64,000 nucleotides of DNA from Xenopus tropicalis (lineage: Eukaryota; Chordata; Amphibia; Anura; Pipidae), in NCBI RefSeq assembly GCF_000004195.4, contig NC_030679.2:151466284-151530283 (forward strand), read 5' to 3'. Within the stretch, counting starts at the first letter, position 1. Each line of letters begins with the position of its first letter. This document shows positions 46,901 through 57,361 of this stretch, in pieces. The translations under genes were made by a program, and so were the position numbers. Under the pieces are notes generated by a model, which saw only the letters and a list, made by a program, of their open reading frames with translations, searched no databases and had not been told where the DNA came from.

Positions 46901-49081
46901 TCCAATGATTTAAGCTTACTAAATTTATAAAAAAAAATTTCCCCCTACTTAGGTGCTGGATAAACTCCTATTTTACCTTCGTATTGTCCATTCTGTTGAT
47001 TATTATAACACATGCGAGTACCCCAATGAGGATGAGATGCCAACGCGGTGTGGAATGATGCACGTGCGCGGCCCCCTGCCCCCCAACCGCGTGTCACATG
47101 GTGAAGGTACAGACCCCAGATATAGACTCTGCTCAGTGCTTCTTGTCTTGTAGTCTTAGTACTTACCTGTATTGCACAGGGGGGAGGTATTCGGAGAGGG
47201 AAGGTGGGTATCGGTGGAGAGATACTCGGTACCGTTATACAGAGAGGGGAGAAATACTCGGTACCATTATACAGAGAGGGGAGTGATATTCAGTACCGTT
47301 ATACAGAGAGGGGAGAGATACTCAGTAGCGTTATACAGAGAGGGGAGGGATACTCAGTAGCATTATACAGAGAGGAGAGGGGAGATACTCAGTACCGTTA
47401 TACAGAGAGGGGAGGGATACTCAGTAGCATTATACAGAGAGGAGAGGGGAGATACTCAGTACTGTTATACAGAGAGGGGAGATGACTTTTCTCACTTGTG
47501 GGCCTCCCCCTGGCAGTGGCCGAGTGGCAGAAGACCTTTGAGGAGAAGTTGTCGCCCCTGTTTGCGGTTCGGGAGACCCTGTCTGAGGAGGAGGCAGTGA
47601 AGATGGGGAAGAAGGACCCAGAACAGGAAGTGGAGAAGTTTGTGACGGCCAACACCCAGGAGCTGGGCAAGGAGAAGTGGCTGTGCCCCCTCAGCGGCAA
47701 GAAATTCAAGGTGCGTAGATTATTTCAGTGATAGGACGACTGGGCCGGGGGCTCCTGTTATGGGTCCGGGGCAATGGATCGTGGGGCATTTAGGGGGAAA
47801 CCCACTGGAACTAATTGCCCCTTTGCCCCTAGGGACCGGAGTTTGTGCGCAAGCATATCTTCAACAAACATGGCGAGAAGATTGAGGAGGTGAAGAAGGA
47901 GGTGGCGTTCTTCAACAACTACCTGATCGACAGCAAGCGCCCCGCCCTCCCCGAGGTCAAACCCTTGCAGCCGCCAGTTGGTACAGCCGGGCAAGGTAAG
48001 TGCAGGCAGGTGAAACCACTGTATCCGTAGCTTCCCTCTGTCTCACCCCCTCACTGTGCTCTTTGTCTCTCTCCTTCAGCATTGGCCGCTGGGCTGCTGT
48101 ACCCCCACCAGGGACCCCAAGCCCTCCTACCTTACGCCCAGCCGCGGCCCCCTGTGCTGGGATATGCAGGTGAGTAGCCCTAGCAGCCATAGTCTGCCGT
48201 ACTGGTAGGAATGATAGGCAAATGCTAGTATGATGTAGTGAGTGATATTCAAAGACAATTTGCAGTTGGTCTTCATTTTTTATTTGTAGTTTTTTTTTAG
48301 TTAACTTTTTGTTCAGCAGCTCTGCAGTTTGGCGTTTCAGCAGCTATCTGGTTGCTAAGATCCAAATTACCTTAGCAACCAGGGAGTGGTTTGGAAGAGA
48401 GACTGGTATATGAATAAGAGAGGGGGTGAATAGAAGAAGTTACAAAAAGTAACAATTACAATAAAACTGGAGCCTCACAGAGCAGTAGGTTTTTGGCTGC
48501 TGGGGTCAGTGACCCCCATTTAAAAACTGCAAAGAGTTGGAAGGCGAAAAAATAAATAAATATAACAAATAAATAATGAAGACCAATTGAAAAGTTGCTT
48601 ATAATTGGGCGTTCTATGACATACTAAAACTTAATTTAACTGAATGTCCAACTAAGCAGCTGATCAGCCAGTTCTGCTTATTGCCTGTAGGTGGCGCCCA
48701 GCTCATAGTTATACATAGTTCTACTAGAGCTTGGCCTGACCTGCAGCCTCTGAGATGCCAACTCGGCAGCCTACTGGGCTGGGTCGGGCACCAATCCTGC
48801 CTTTGGGTCTAACTGTGCTTCTCCCTATAGGCGCGCCTCAGTTCCCTCCTACTCCCTACGGGGCTGGACGTGGAAATTACGACGCTTTTAGGGGCCAAGG
48901 GATGTACCCTGGAAAACCACGTAACAGGTTAGCGTTGTCTCTGCCTTCCTCCATTCTGCCTACGTGTCTGTCTGTGCCTTCACACTCTTCCTCTCCTCCC
49001 CGCAGGATGATCAGGGGGGACCCACGTGCCATCATTGAATACCGAGATCTGGATGCCCCCGATGATGTGGAGTTCTTTTAA
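37993..49081 (+). CDS. srrt: Serrate RNA effector molecule homolog (ARS2)
   Basis: Nineteen coding exons: 37993-38111, 38260-38391, 40092-40238, 40322-40510, 43677-43846, 43929-44080, 44167-44274, 44351-44468, 44640-44788, 45318-45379, 45880-45958, 46042-46218, 46564-46737, 46953-47106, 47517-47710, 47833-47995, 48080-48169, 48831-48927, 49006-49081. They total 2550 nt, 849 residues; human is about 876 from memory. All introns are GT-AG and all phases join. Start: [16 protein letters not shown], as in vertebrate ARS2. Order: Arg/Asp/Ser-rich N terminus (1-90), helical core ([19 protein letters not shown]...), acidic lysine-rich linker (about 255-400), RRM-like domain (about 405-490), further helical core, zinc-finger region [11 protein letters not shown]...RKHIFNKH (about 698-725), and conserved C-terminal tail ([14 protein letters not shown]). 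ARS2 binds the nuclear cap-binding complex and links capped RNA to microRNA processing, 3'-end formation and the exosome (established). The C-terminal tail contacts CBP20. The linker is the least conserved part. Confidence 0.97.
38585..40072. mobile_element. T2-type MITE with an internal 112-bp array, in srrt intron
   Basis: The left end has ttaactttcagtatgctatc, gcaacttttcaattggtctt and catt; the right end carries the inverted counterpart (aatgaagaccaatt..., actaaaagttaa..., ending cccgtttaa). Between them sit a 112-bp tandem array and a normal MITE interior (cctggtaactaaggtaa, agctggagagctgctg). Outer ends resemble TTAAAGGGG-type termini with mutations. The right end lies about 20 bases from the next srrt exon. 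Confidence 0.65.
38675..39790. repeat. 112-bp tandem repeat inside the MITE, about 10 units
   Basis: The unit contains gattcccttttctctgtaat, aataaaacagtacctgtac, aagatataattacccctta and cctattgggtttattt. Each unit includes an AATAAA word (taataataaaacag) in the srrt sense. Units are about 97% alike by eye, suggesting recent growth. Confidence 0.95.
40603..41245. mobile_element. T2-type MITE in srrt intron 4, copy 1
   Basis: Left end ccttaaaggggttgttgagc with ttaactttcagtacg and caattggtcttcatt; right end tactgaaagttaatttaaag with cgcccctttc. Ends are inverted repeats with the TTAAAGGGG form described for Xenopus T2 MITEs. Interior words ctatctggttgctagggtc and ggggtcagtgacccc are present, plus an extra insertion around 40845-41020. 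Confidence 0.7.
41310..41686. mobile_element. T2-type MITE in srrt intron 4, copy 2, left end missing
   Basis: Starts inside the interior (cagcagctctccagtttgg) and ends with gaacccacccctttaa, so the left terminal repeat is lost. Contains the gttgctagggtcttg and aatgaagaccaat words of the family. Confidence 0.65.
41868..42180. mobile_element. T2-type MITE in srrt intron 4, copy 3, inverted
   Basis: Left end cctttaagttaacctttagt and atgttatag; right end ctgctaaaagttaacagccc and ctttaaa. The interior reads in the opposite direction to copies 1 and 2 (ctccctggttgctaaggtaa, tgaagaccaattgc). Confidence 0.65.
42181..43676. other. Rest of srrt intron 4, no other gene
   Basis: Single-copy intron sequence with T runs at 42436-42449 and 42572-42586. 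A run of about 18 C at 43627-43645 lies shortly before the acceptor of exon 5, adding to a very long pyrimidine tract. Short open frames here show no known domain. Confidence 0.5.
42404..42409 (+). terminator. srrt: Candidate intronic polyadenylation signal in srrt intron 4
   Basis: AATAAA with a downstream tail rich in T and TG (ctgtaattg, tatttatgtatatttg, then a T run). This is a well-formed polyadenylation site arrangement in the sense of srrt, inside its longest intron. Use would end the message after exon 4. Confidence 0.3.
44866..45165. repeat. 41-bp minisatellite in srrt intron
   Basis: About 7 units with tactctgcccttgccgggct and ttctcccagtcactgctgcc; a gccgggctgtctcccaatcac variant fills the right half. 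Confidence 0.92.
45455..45815. mobile_element. T2-type MITE in srrt intron, degenerate
   Basis: Interior words ctacagtttggcgttttagc, ggttgctagggtccaaatta, ggggtcagtgacccccattt and aatgaagaccaattga are present. The outer ends are largely lost; the right end is reduced to tctataacatactta. Confidence 0.6.
46373..46520. repeat. 33-bp minisatellite in srrt intron
   Basis: About 4.5 units of agggctttggggtgctcg plus gttggactggaactg. A small array just upstream of the exon starting at 46564. Confidence 0.9.
47178..47480. repeat. Short minisatellite in srrt intron, about 32-40 bp units
   Basis: About 8 units with gttatacagagaggggaga and tactcagtaccg variants (tattcagtacc, tactcggtacc). Units differ in length by gagagg insertions. 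Confidence 0.9.
48225..48645. mobile_element. T2-type MITE in srrt intron before the last two exons
   Basis: Contains caatttgcagttggtcttca, cagctatctggttgctaaga, ggggtcagtgacccccattt and aatgaagaccaattgaaaag, ending with gacatactaaaacttaattt. Outer TTAAAGG ends are eroded. Confidence 0.65.
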
Positions 49082-49270
49082 ATGCCCCGCCTTCTATTTT
49101 AGCCGCCTCCCTTTGTTGCACTTTCCCACTGCCGACCGTGCCCGCGCCATGCCAGTCCCTACGCCCCTCCCAAGGTTTATTTTGTAGCCGGTTACAGGAC
49201 CTCTCAGCTGCGGCTGAACTTGGTAACGTTGGTCTTTTTGTTTAATAAACAGATGAACTCACTGCTGTGA
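49082..49270 (+). terminator. srrt: srrt 3' UTR and polyadenylation signal
   Basis: AATAAA at 49244-49249, about 165 bases after the stop, followed by a TG-rich stretch (cactgctgtgagcagc). This is the proximal, most likely main polyadenylation site. A second AATAAA at 50014-50019 could serve as a distal site. Confidence 0.8.
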
Positions 49271-49587
49271 GCAGCTTTTTAGCTCGGGTCTGAGATTATT
49301 TCTGGGTCGCGGCTGCTGTGTAAGAACCTGCCCGATGCGCTCGGGTTAAATGGTAGGGGGGGTGCACAGTAATTTTTAACCCTTCCCGGTCCTAGTTATT
49401 TGGATTCGGTTCAGGGGTTCGTCAGTGCATCCCTAGTAGCAATGAAGGAGGAACCTGATTTTACTATAAGGATTTACTATAGGAGGAGGAGTGGGGTCCT
49501 CTGGCTCCCATTGTGCATTGCCAACAGTTATACTTTCATTCATTCTTAGTTCTAGGCCAGTTGCCCTGGGCAGCACGGTATCCTTAG

Positions 49588-49794
49588 TAGTGATGTGCGG
49601 GGGTCAGCCTGGGACCCTTCAGTTCTGCCTCTCGCCTGCAACCCACTTCTGGGTCTATTCATAGGCACGTGCCTGCCCCCTCAGTGGTGTCATAGGTGGG
49701 GCAGGTTGGGGTCTATAAATAGACGTAAAGCTTGCGGGGGGGGGAATTGGCAGGTTTTGGTTGACCAATAGTCAACCCACCCATCACTAGTCCT
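49588..49794. mobile_element. MITE-like element with tagtgatg ends
   Basis: Left tagtgatgtgcgggggtcag and right gtcaacccacccatcactag form inverted ends. The interior is GC-rich with a tataaatagac word. The type resembles short frog elements with tagtgatgtgcggg termini; superfamily not assigned. Confidence 0.5.
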
Positions 49795-50201
49795 TGGGTA
49801 TGAAAACTTGGATCAGCTCTTTTGCTGTTTGGTATATGACATATGTCTGTTTCCTGAACCCGTGCCCCTTGGCAGAAGGTTCCGTTCCATCATCACCTTG
49901 CGTGTGATGTGTGGGGGCACAGAGTGTGCGCCCGTATGTGTCTGTCCCCGACGATCCATCAAAGAGATGGTACAGGAGGCGCCCGATGGAATTGGGCAGA
50001 GTCGCCTTTCTGTAATAAAGCCGTAGCTGTCAGATGCCCGTTTCCTGATGCGAGACTCCCCCGGGGGGTAATTATGAGTTGGGGAGAGGGCACTCCTGTT
50101 ATTGTGCTGGAATGGAGGCAGGAATCGGTTATATCACCCCGGCAGCAATGTTATTAAACCAGTCGCATGTGTATCTGCCGGAAGCTTCTCTCTCTGCAGG
50201 A
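49795..50201. other. Single-copy region between srrt and the DIRS element
   Basis: Contains plus-strand open frames of 70-80 codons with an acceptor-like site (ccccttggcag, ending about 49876) and an AATAAA at 50014-50019. This could be an alternative srrt 3' UTR or a lost exon; no protein family recognised. Confidence 0.35.
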
Positions 50202-50366
50202 TTTCTCTAGTCGGCCCTCCTGTCAGTGCAGAACGTATGGGGTTAAGTCATCCTCTCGAGGCAGGACAGAAGAATAAGGCTCTTAACCCCCTCCTCCCTG
50301 GTATATAGGCTGGCTCCGCCCCCCCTGCCTGGTATATAGGCTGGCTCCGCCTCGACTTGCCCAGTT
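50202..50366 (+). repeat. DIRS left inverted terminal repeat
   Basis: Complementary to the right end over most of its length: shared words on the two strands include tgtcagtgcagaacgtatgg, gaataaggctcttaacccc and two copies of ggtatataggctggctccgc. The outer edge is set where similarity to the internal complementary region ends. Confidence 0.8.
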
Positions 50367-50743
50367 TCTTTTGTCCTGCCGGAGGTGTAGGACAGTTATT
50401 TCTATCACAGCAGATTTTCTATTATTTTACCAATTTTATTTTATTTTGGAAGTATGCTGCCTGCCTCCCAGCACTGGGCTCACTCTCCCTCGTTGCCTGC
50501 CTGGGTGGCCGCAAGTGGAGTAGTGTAATTTTCCTACTTAGTAGGTTTTCCAGCCCAGCACACACTATGGTGTGTCAGTCGCGCCCAGCGTGATGTCACC
50601 CGCATGCGCCTGGATCCGCCATTTTGCGGTCACCACGAGGAAGTACAGGCGCACAGCACACAGGTCGGCACTATCGAGCCACACTATACCTGCGCTAGTA
50701 AGCGCTTCTACTCTGCGAGTTTACACAAAAAAAGACCAGTTAA

Positions 50744-51078
50744 AGCACAAAAACCTGCGCTAATAAGTTACAGCCCACGGTACCAGCCAGCACTAAGAAG
50801 CCCAAAAAGGCTGACAAACAGCTCAAATGTAAAAAGTGCAAACACAGCCTCAGAAGGCTGGAAGTGGATATCTGCTCTGACTGCAGGCCAAAGTCCCCTG
50901 AGGCCCCCATGCTATCTCCTCAGCCTGTCTCCATTGCACCTACTGCACCTCTCCCTGCCACCCCTTCCAGTGAGGGAGCCCAGTCTCAGCATATCACAGA
51001 CCCTCAACTTCACAATTTCCCCCTCAGCTTGGCAACTTCCTGGATTTTGTTAAGCAGACTATCCAGTCTTCCCTAGAG
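50744..51078 (+). pseudogene. DIRS gag-like fragment A with CxxC pairs
   Basis: A lysine-rich segment followed by two CxxC pairs (LKCKKCKHS and DICSDCRP, around 50826-50892), then a proline/serine-rich stretch. The CxxC pairs look like a small zinc-binding motif. The frame ends at 51076 and continues in another frame as fragment B, so the gene is broken. Confidence 0.55.
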
Positions 51079-51249
51079 AATACAGCTCTGCCAAAGAAAC
51101 GCAAGGCCCCACGCCATACTGCCCCAGTTTCCTCTGACTCAGAGGGGCCAGATTTCTGACTCAGATCAGGACTCACTATACCTGACCAGGAAGGGTCCAA
51201 TTCCTCGCGCCCAAATTCCTCTGACGAGAGTGAGGGGGATCACACCTCC

Positions 51250-51867
51250 GCAAAACCTGAGACGGCCAAACGCCTACTTAGGGAGATGATGCATACCTTA
51301 GATATCAAGGACGAATCGGTGGCAGTATCAAAGGCAGACCGGGTCCTAGGGGTACAGCAAAAAAAGGGCCGTACTTTCCCAATTTCCAAGTCCCTCGCCC
51401 ATACAGTGGAAACAGAATGGAATCAACCCGAGAGGCGCTTACCCCTCACTCAAAGATTTTACAACACCTATCCAGTCCCTGAGGAATATCGAAAACTCTG
51501 GGACAAGGCACCAAAGGTCGATACATCGGTAGCAAGACTGTCTAGAAACACCACTCTACCAGCCGAGGAAGCCGCTTTCAAGGATCCGATGGACAAGAGA
51601 CTTGAGTCCACCCTAAAGAAAGCCTTCGTCCAGTCAGCTTCCATACTCAGACCTGCTGCCGCGTCGATCGGCTTAGCCCGTACCGCTAGGCACTGGGCGC
51701 AGGAACTAGCCCGCAGCCCACCTACTTCAGCTCAACAGCTCACATCTGAACTTGACCGGCTCAGCACCACTCATGCATTCTTATCGGATGCTGCCATGCT
51801 GCCAGTCGGCAGCCAGCGCCGTAGTATCCCGAAGGGCACTCTGGCTACGCCACTGGACCGGAGATAA
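51250..51867 (+). pseudogene. DIRS gag-like fragment B
   Basis: About 200 codons, including RTFPISKSLAHTVETEWNQP, RFYNTYPVPEEY and FKDPMDKRLESTLKKAF. Such a segment lies upstream of the RT in vertebrate DIRS elements (family knowledge; the exact role as a Gag-like protein is inferred). It is in a different frame from fragment A and ends before the RT frame begins. Confidence 0.6.
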
Positions 51868-52454
51868 CGCCTCAAAATACAAACTGATTGCCCTCAAATT
51901 TACAGGCGAATCGCTCTTTGGCCCAGACCTCAAGCAAATAATTGCGGATGTCACGGGCGGCAAGAGTACATGCCTACCTCAGGGTAAGAAGCCCAGACTT
52001 GACCAACCAGGACGACAGTTCACCAGAAGGCCATGGCCCTCCCAGAACAGGTCCTTTCGCTCCCGTCAGCCTTCCTTTCGCACCAACGCTGCCAATCCGG
52101 GCCAGAAGTCCGGCAGACCATCATGGCGACAACAGCCCAGAGACGCCAGGAAACCAACTGGCCCAAAACAGAATTCCGCATGACTCCCGCGCAGTTGGAG
52201 GAAGACTCCTTCAATTCTGCCACGTCTGGGACACCCACATCTGTGATCCCTGAGTACTCAACATCATTCAACGGGGCTACAGGATCCCATTCTCCCCTCA
52301 TCTGCCCCGATCAAGATTCGTCCCATCCTCCATACCGCGGGACACCCACAAAGCTCAGGCTCTCAGCCTTGCGGTTACATCCCTCCTGCACGCAAGGGTC
52401 ATTACACCAGTACCCAGCTCGCAGAAATTCAAAGGTTACTACTCCAATCTCTTC

Positions 52455-53558
52455 TTGGTCAGGAAGAGGGATGGGACCTTCCAACCCGTTCTGAACCTCA
52501 AATCGCTGAACCCACTATTTCACAAGCAAAAATTCAGAATGGAATCCCTAAGGACGGTTATCGCAGCCATGGAGCCGGAGGTCTTCCTAACATCTGTGGA
52601 CCTCCAGGACGCATATCTCCACATCCCAATCCACGCAACTTCCCAGAAGTTCCTCAGATTTGCCACGGGGGAGCATCACTATCAGTTCACAGCCCTCCCC
52701 TTCGTCCTAACGACGGCCCTGAGGGTATTCACCAAGGTCCTGGCCCCAGTCATAGCTTACCTCAGAACACTACACGTCCGAATAATACCTTACCTCGACG
52801 ACCTACTCATATTGGCCCCCTCGACCGCAGAGGCCACACGGGACACGAATACCTGTCTGAGAGTCCTTGCCCAGCACGGCTGGCTCATCAACAGGCAGAA
52901 GAGCAACCTCACTCCATCCCAGGAGATACAATTCCTGGGCCTGAACTTCAATTCACGGACTCAAAGGGTCTCCCTCCCAGAACAGAAGGTCCAGAGGCTG
53001 ATCAAAGCCACTCAGCACTTCCTACATCTGGGATCCACCTCAGCCGAGGACTGCCTCAGGCTGCTGGGCCTCATGGTAGCCGCCTTGGAAGCGGTACCCT
53101 ACGCAAGGTTCCATCTGCGACCACTACAGAACAACTTCCTCCGACTCTGGAACGGGTATCATCAACGGCTCTCACAGCCCATCTCAATATCGCCACAGAC
53201 ACGAGAGACCTTACTCTGGTGGACAGCCCGGCACCATTTGGAACGGGGCTGCAGTTGGTCCCGCCCAGATTGGCAAGTAGTAACAACAGAAGCCAGCCTG
53301 TACGGCTGGGGAGCGACCCTCAGGGAACATACAGTACAGGGCCGTTGGTCTCCAGAAGAGTCCAGGCTACCAATCAACATCCTCGAGATCCGTGCCATCA
53401 CCCTAGCCCTTCAGGCTTGGACCCAACTTCTGTCAGACAGTTCTTTCAGGGCACCATCAGAGTCAGACCCCCTACAGGAACCCAACACCGCCATGGGACT
53501 TAACCTTGGTCCTTTCGGCCCTGCAGAAGCCACCCTTCGAGCCACTCCATTCCTGTAG
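52455..53558 (+). pseudogene. DIRS reverse transcriptase and RNase H
   Basis: A 367-codon open stretch. RT motifs in order: FQPVLNLKSLN, TSVDLQDAYLHIPI (about 52597-52638, catalytic Asp), a thumb-side FTALPF, and YLDDLLILAP (about 52790) with the catalytic DD pair. RNase H follows: TEASLYGWGATLRE (about 53285), where the expected first Asp reads Glu, and INILEIRAITLALQAW with the conserved Glu. The frame loses similarity after about 53450 and no start is identified upstream, so I treat it as non-functional. Confidence 0.85.
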
Positions 53559-53559
53559 C

Positions 53560-54181
53560 CTCAGGTGGCTATCCTTCAAGGTGACTTTCCTCATTGCCAT
53601 CACCTCAGCGAAGAGAGTATCAGAAATCGCTGCTTTTTCCCGCTAAAAGCCCATGGCTGACTATGCACCAGGACAAGGTGGTCTTACGACCCCCCCCTGG
53701 GTTCCTGCCAAAGGTCACTTCAGACTATCACATCAACCAGGAGGTGGTCCTCCCCTCTTTTTGCCCGAAACCTGCAAACGACAAGGAAAAATCACTCCAC
53801 ACCTTGGACGTTGTTCGAGCCATCAGACTCTACCTAAAGAGGTCTGCCAGCTACAGGCGGTCCAACTCCCTCCTAGTCTCCTTTGCCACGGCCAGGAAGG
53901 GGCTAGCGGTATCTAAAAGAACGGTAGCCAGATGGCTCGTCTGTACAATCAACGAAGCCTATGACCAGAAGCACGAGCAGAGGCCCTTTTCCATACAAGC
54001 ACATTCCACACGGGCTCAGAGCACTTCCTGGGCTCTCCACAACTTGGCCTCTCCTGAGCAGATCTGCAGAGCTGCCACCTGGTCCTCAGTTCATACGTTC
54101 ACCAAGTTTTACAATTTACACGTTTTTGCCTCCGCACCAGCAGTCTTTGGTCGGAAGGTTCTGCAAGCAGCCGTAGCATAA
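53560..54181 (+). pseudogene. DIRS tyrosine recombinase, truncated
   Basis: The C-terminal half of a DIRS tyrosine recombinase. VTFLIAITSAKRVSEIAAFS lies near 53580-53640 in one frame and the rest in the 53594 frame, so a frameshift separates them. HSTRAQSTSWAL (54002-) supplies the HxxR pair and FTKFYNLHVF the nucleophilic Tyr (54110-54112). The ending FGRKVLQAAVA is followed by TAA. The N-terminal part is missing. A second, partial copy of the ending follows at about 54212-54275. Confidence 0.8.
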
Positions 54182-54275
54182 TGCCAGACGTTTACTAGGT
54201 TTCTCGAGTTACATTTTGCTTCCGCACCAGCAGTTTTTGGTCGGAAGGGTTTGCAAGCAGCTGTCGCATAGTGCC
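54124..54275 (+). repeat. Tandem duplication of the recombinase 3' end
   Basis: tccgcaccagcag, ttggtcggaagg and gcaagcagc occur twice, about 86 bases apart. The second copy lies outside the open frame and has diverged slightly. Confidence 0.8.
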
Positions 54276-54327
54276 GGACGGCCACTGTGTACGCCTGTTC
54301 CCACCCTACAAAGGGACAGCTTTTGGA

Positions 54328-54440
54328 CGTCCCCATATGTTCTGCACTGACAGGAGGGCCGACTAGAGAAAAGGGGATTTTAGACTTACTGGAAAATCCC
54401 TTTCTAGTAGGCCTGAACTGTCAGTGCAGTAAGTCCCACC
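54328..54440 (+). repeat. DIRS internal complementary region
   Basis: The first half (tgcactgacaggagggccga, ctagagaaa) matches the complement of the left outer edge. The second half, read on the minus strand, matches the right outer edge (tgacagttcaggcctactag, gggattttcc). DIRS elements use such a region to align the two ends of a circular intermediate (established for the family). Confidence 0.8.
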
Positions 54441-54552
54441 CAGGCTGTTTTCAGTATGCGGTTGGGTCTCACTCTTTCTCGCTATCCTTTCCAACTTTGT
54501 CTCTGACTTTTCCTTCTATTCTGCTGCCTCCACCTACCTGAGCTTTACAACC

Positions 54553-54748
54553 AACTGGGCAAGTCGAGGCGGAGCCAGCCTATATACCAGGGAGGGGGGC
54601 GGAGCCAGGCTATATACCAGGGAGGAGGGGTTAAGAGCCTTATTCTTCTGTCCTGCCTCCAGAGGTGAAGGATGACTAAACCCCATACGTTCTGCACTGA
54701 CAGTTCGGGCCTACTAGAATGGGATTTTCCGGTAAGTTAAAAACCCCT
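54553..54748 (+). repeat. DIRS right inverted terminal repeat
   Basis: Begins aactgggcaagtcgaggcgg and ends after the ggtaagttaaaaacccc region. Includes two agcctatataccaggg-type words inverted relative to the left end. Confidence 0.8.
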
Positions 54749-55034
54749 TATCTTGTCGCTGTATATAGAATATTATTGTATGGGTGGGCCGGGGGCTGAT
54801 ATGAAAAGGGGGCTGATATGAAAAGCAGGAAGTCCTTCTTCCCTCCTGGGAAATAGGACCAACAACAGGGGCTCTGATTGGCCATTTGGTAGCCCCTGTG
54901 GGGAGTGGCAGCCTATAGAAGGCTCTGTTTGGCAGTACCCAACCAAAACTTGCCCCCAAGCCAGCAAATCAAAAATAAGCCCCTGCTTTGGGGGCACTGA
55001 GAGCAACAGCCAAGGGGTTGGGGAGCAACATGTT
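54749..55034. mobile_element. Short interspersed element related to 58640-58800
   Basis: Shares tagcccctgtggggag, gcagcctatagaaggctctg and cttgcccccaag with the minus strand of 58640-58800. This suggests two copies of one dispersed element in opposite orientation. Ends not defined; family not assigned. Confidence 0.45.
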
Positions 55035-55240
55035 GCCCCGGAGACAATTTGCCATTGGTCTTTGGTTTTTTTATAGTTGAATTATTTTAATAATTGTTTC
55101 CAGAATGAAGTTTCAGCAGCGATCTGGTTGCCATGGTTCAAATTACCTTAGCAACCAGGGCGTGACTTGAATGAGGGACTGAATAGGAAAAAAAAAAGTT
55201 ATAAAAACTAAAGTAACAATAAAACTGTAGTCTCACCCGT
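55035..55240. mobile_element. T2-type MITE fragment
   Basis: Contains gacaatttgccattggtctt, cagcagcgatctggttgcc and accttagcaaccagg. The right half is missing after the aataaaactgtagtctcac word. Confidence 0.6.
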
Positions 55241-56127
55241 TTCTGTGAAATAACCCGCCCCCTCAGATGTTGCATAAAGCAGCTCATATTTCATATACAT
55301 AGACTTCTCAGTAGGAAGTGCCGTTGGGTAACCCTAAATAGAAAATGTAAGTAATAAAATGCACGCTAACACGCCAAGGGCACGCTAACACGGTCACATC
55401 AGCAATTAATGGGCAAAGTTCTATCCCTTGTGCAAGTCTTCCTGTTACAGTTGGAGCTGCAGTATTTCCTGTCAGGTGACCTGTGAGGGCGCACATCACA
55501 AAATGGTGGCTTATAGGAAAGGTACAGTTTTACTGATATATTCCAGTTTGGTTCTTCAGTAAGACACTTTATATATTAACTGTTGGTTAACGTGTTCATT
55601 CTGAAGGTCTATTTTTCATTTAAAAAAACAAAAACTTTGGGGGTTAGTCTTGGCCTCTGCCGCAATCCGTTCCTCGTGTTGTATCTTTGCCTTCCTATGT
55701 TCGTTCAGCTCCTGACTTGTAGTTTTTGAATGCTTTCATTTTTTTACCTATTTACTTCTGCAGTAACTGAGCCATTGGTTCCTACGTGAACCCCGACCAC
55801 CGAGTCTTCCCCAGCCCCTCCCAATAATCTGCCCCCTCCCTCCCCCACATGCTGAACCCTACCCGCCTTACTAATAATATACTAAAACCTACCCTCCCTT
55901 CCTAGCACTACTCCCCCCACCAGTATTAGAGACACTGCCCCCCAGGGGGCTCTGAGAGTCTGCCTGCTCCATACATGTCAGCTCACAATCTGCTCCCTTG
56001 GTGACCTTGCCGAGCAATCCGATTGCACTGTGTATGGCCACCTTGACTGAGGTCTGGAGTTGCTGTCCACATATCCAGGGCCAGATTTAGATCTGGGGGG
56101 CCCTTAAGCAACTCAAATCCCCTGTTC
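55241..56127. other. Intergenic region, no gene recognised
   Basis: About 890 bases of single-copy sequence with tandem words cacgctaacac at 55361-55393 and a C-rich stretch at 55800-55930. No coding segment supported. Confidence 0.45.
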
Positions 56128-57340
56128 CCCTCACCCCCACAGGCTCACATACAGACCCACACTGACCTATCCACTCACATACAGACCCACACTGACCTAT
56201 CCACTCACATACAGACCCACACTGACCTATCCACTCACATACAGACCCATACTGACCTATCCACTCACATACAGACCCACACTGACCTATCCACTCACAT
56301 ACAGACCCACACTGACCTATCCACTCACATACAGACCCACACTGACCTATCCACTCACATACAGACCCACACTGACCTATCCACTCACATACAGACCCAC
56401 ACTGACCTATCCACTCACATACAGACCCATACTGACCTATCTATCCACTCACATACAGACCCATACTGACCTATCTATCCACTCACATACAGACCCACAC
56501 TGACCTATCTATCCACTCACATACAGACCCACACTGACCTATCTATCCACTCACATACAGACCCACACTGACCTATCCACTCACATACAGACCCACACTG
56601 ACCTATCTATCCACTCACATACAGACCCACACTGACCTATCTATCCACTCACATACAGACCCATACTGACCTATCTATCCACTCACATACAGACCCACAC
56701 TGACCTATCCACTCACATACAGACCCACACTGACCTATCTATCCACTCACATACAGACCCATACTGACCTATCCACTCACATACAGACCCATACTGACCT
56801 ATCTATCCACTCACATACAGACCCACACTGACCTATCTATCCACTCACATACAGACCCATACTGACCTATCTATCCACTCACATACAGACCCATACTGAC
56901 CTATCTATCCACTCACATACAGACCCACACTGACCTATCTATCCACTCACATACAGACCCACACTGACCTATCCACTCACATACAGACCCACACTGACCT
57001 ATCTATCCACTCACATACAGACCCACACTGACCTATCCACTCACATACAGACCCACACTGACCTATCTATCCACTCACATACAGACCCACACTGACCTAT
57101 CTATCCACTCACATACAGACCCACACTGACCTATCCACTCACATACAGACCCACACTGGACCTATCCACTCACATACAGACCCACACTGACCTATCTATC
57201 CACTCACATACAGACCCACACTGACCTATTCCACTCACATACAGACCCCACACTGACCTATCCACTCACATACAGACCCACACTGACCTATCCACTCACA
57301 TAACAGGACCCACACTGACCTATCTATCCACTCACATCTA
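56128..57340. repeat. 30/34-bp minisatellite
   Basis: About 38 units of cactcacatacagaccca plus cactgacctatc. Units with an extra tatc (34 bp) are absent from the left third and mixed with 30-bp units to the right. A cac/cat (ccacactg/ccatactg) variant clusters in patches, giving a readable internal map. Confidence 0.95.
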
Positions 57341-57361
57341 TCCACATCTGTACACTCACCA

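Larger units (their letters stand above)
50202..54748 (+). mobile_element. DIRS-type retrotransposon, decayed and internally deleted
   Basis: A 4.5-kb element with inverted terminal repeats (50202-50366 and about 54553-54748), a gag-like part, reverse transcriptase/RNase H, and a tyrosine recombinase. An internal complementary region (about 54328-54440) matches the outer edges of both terminal repeats. This layout, with no target duplication and a recombinase in place of an integrase, is diagnostic of DIRS elements. Frames are broken between gag parts, before the RT and after the RNase H. The stretch between RNase H and recombinase is much shorter than in complete DIRS elements, and no methyltransferase domain is seen. 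It cannot encode its own mobility as it stands. Confidence 0.88.

Noticed and set aside
56128..57340. Regular 30/34-bp repeats looking like a CRISPR array
   Set aside because: Units are directly adjacent without unique spacers, and the setting is a vertebrate genome with introns.
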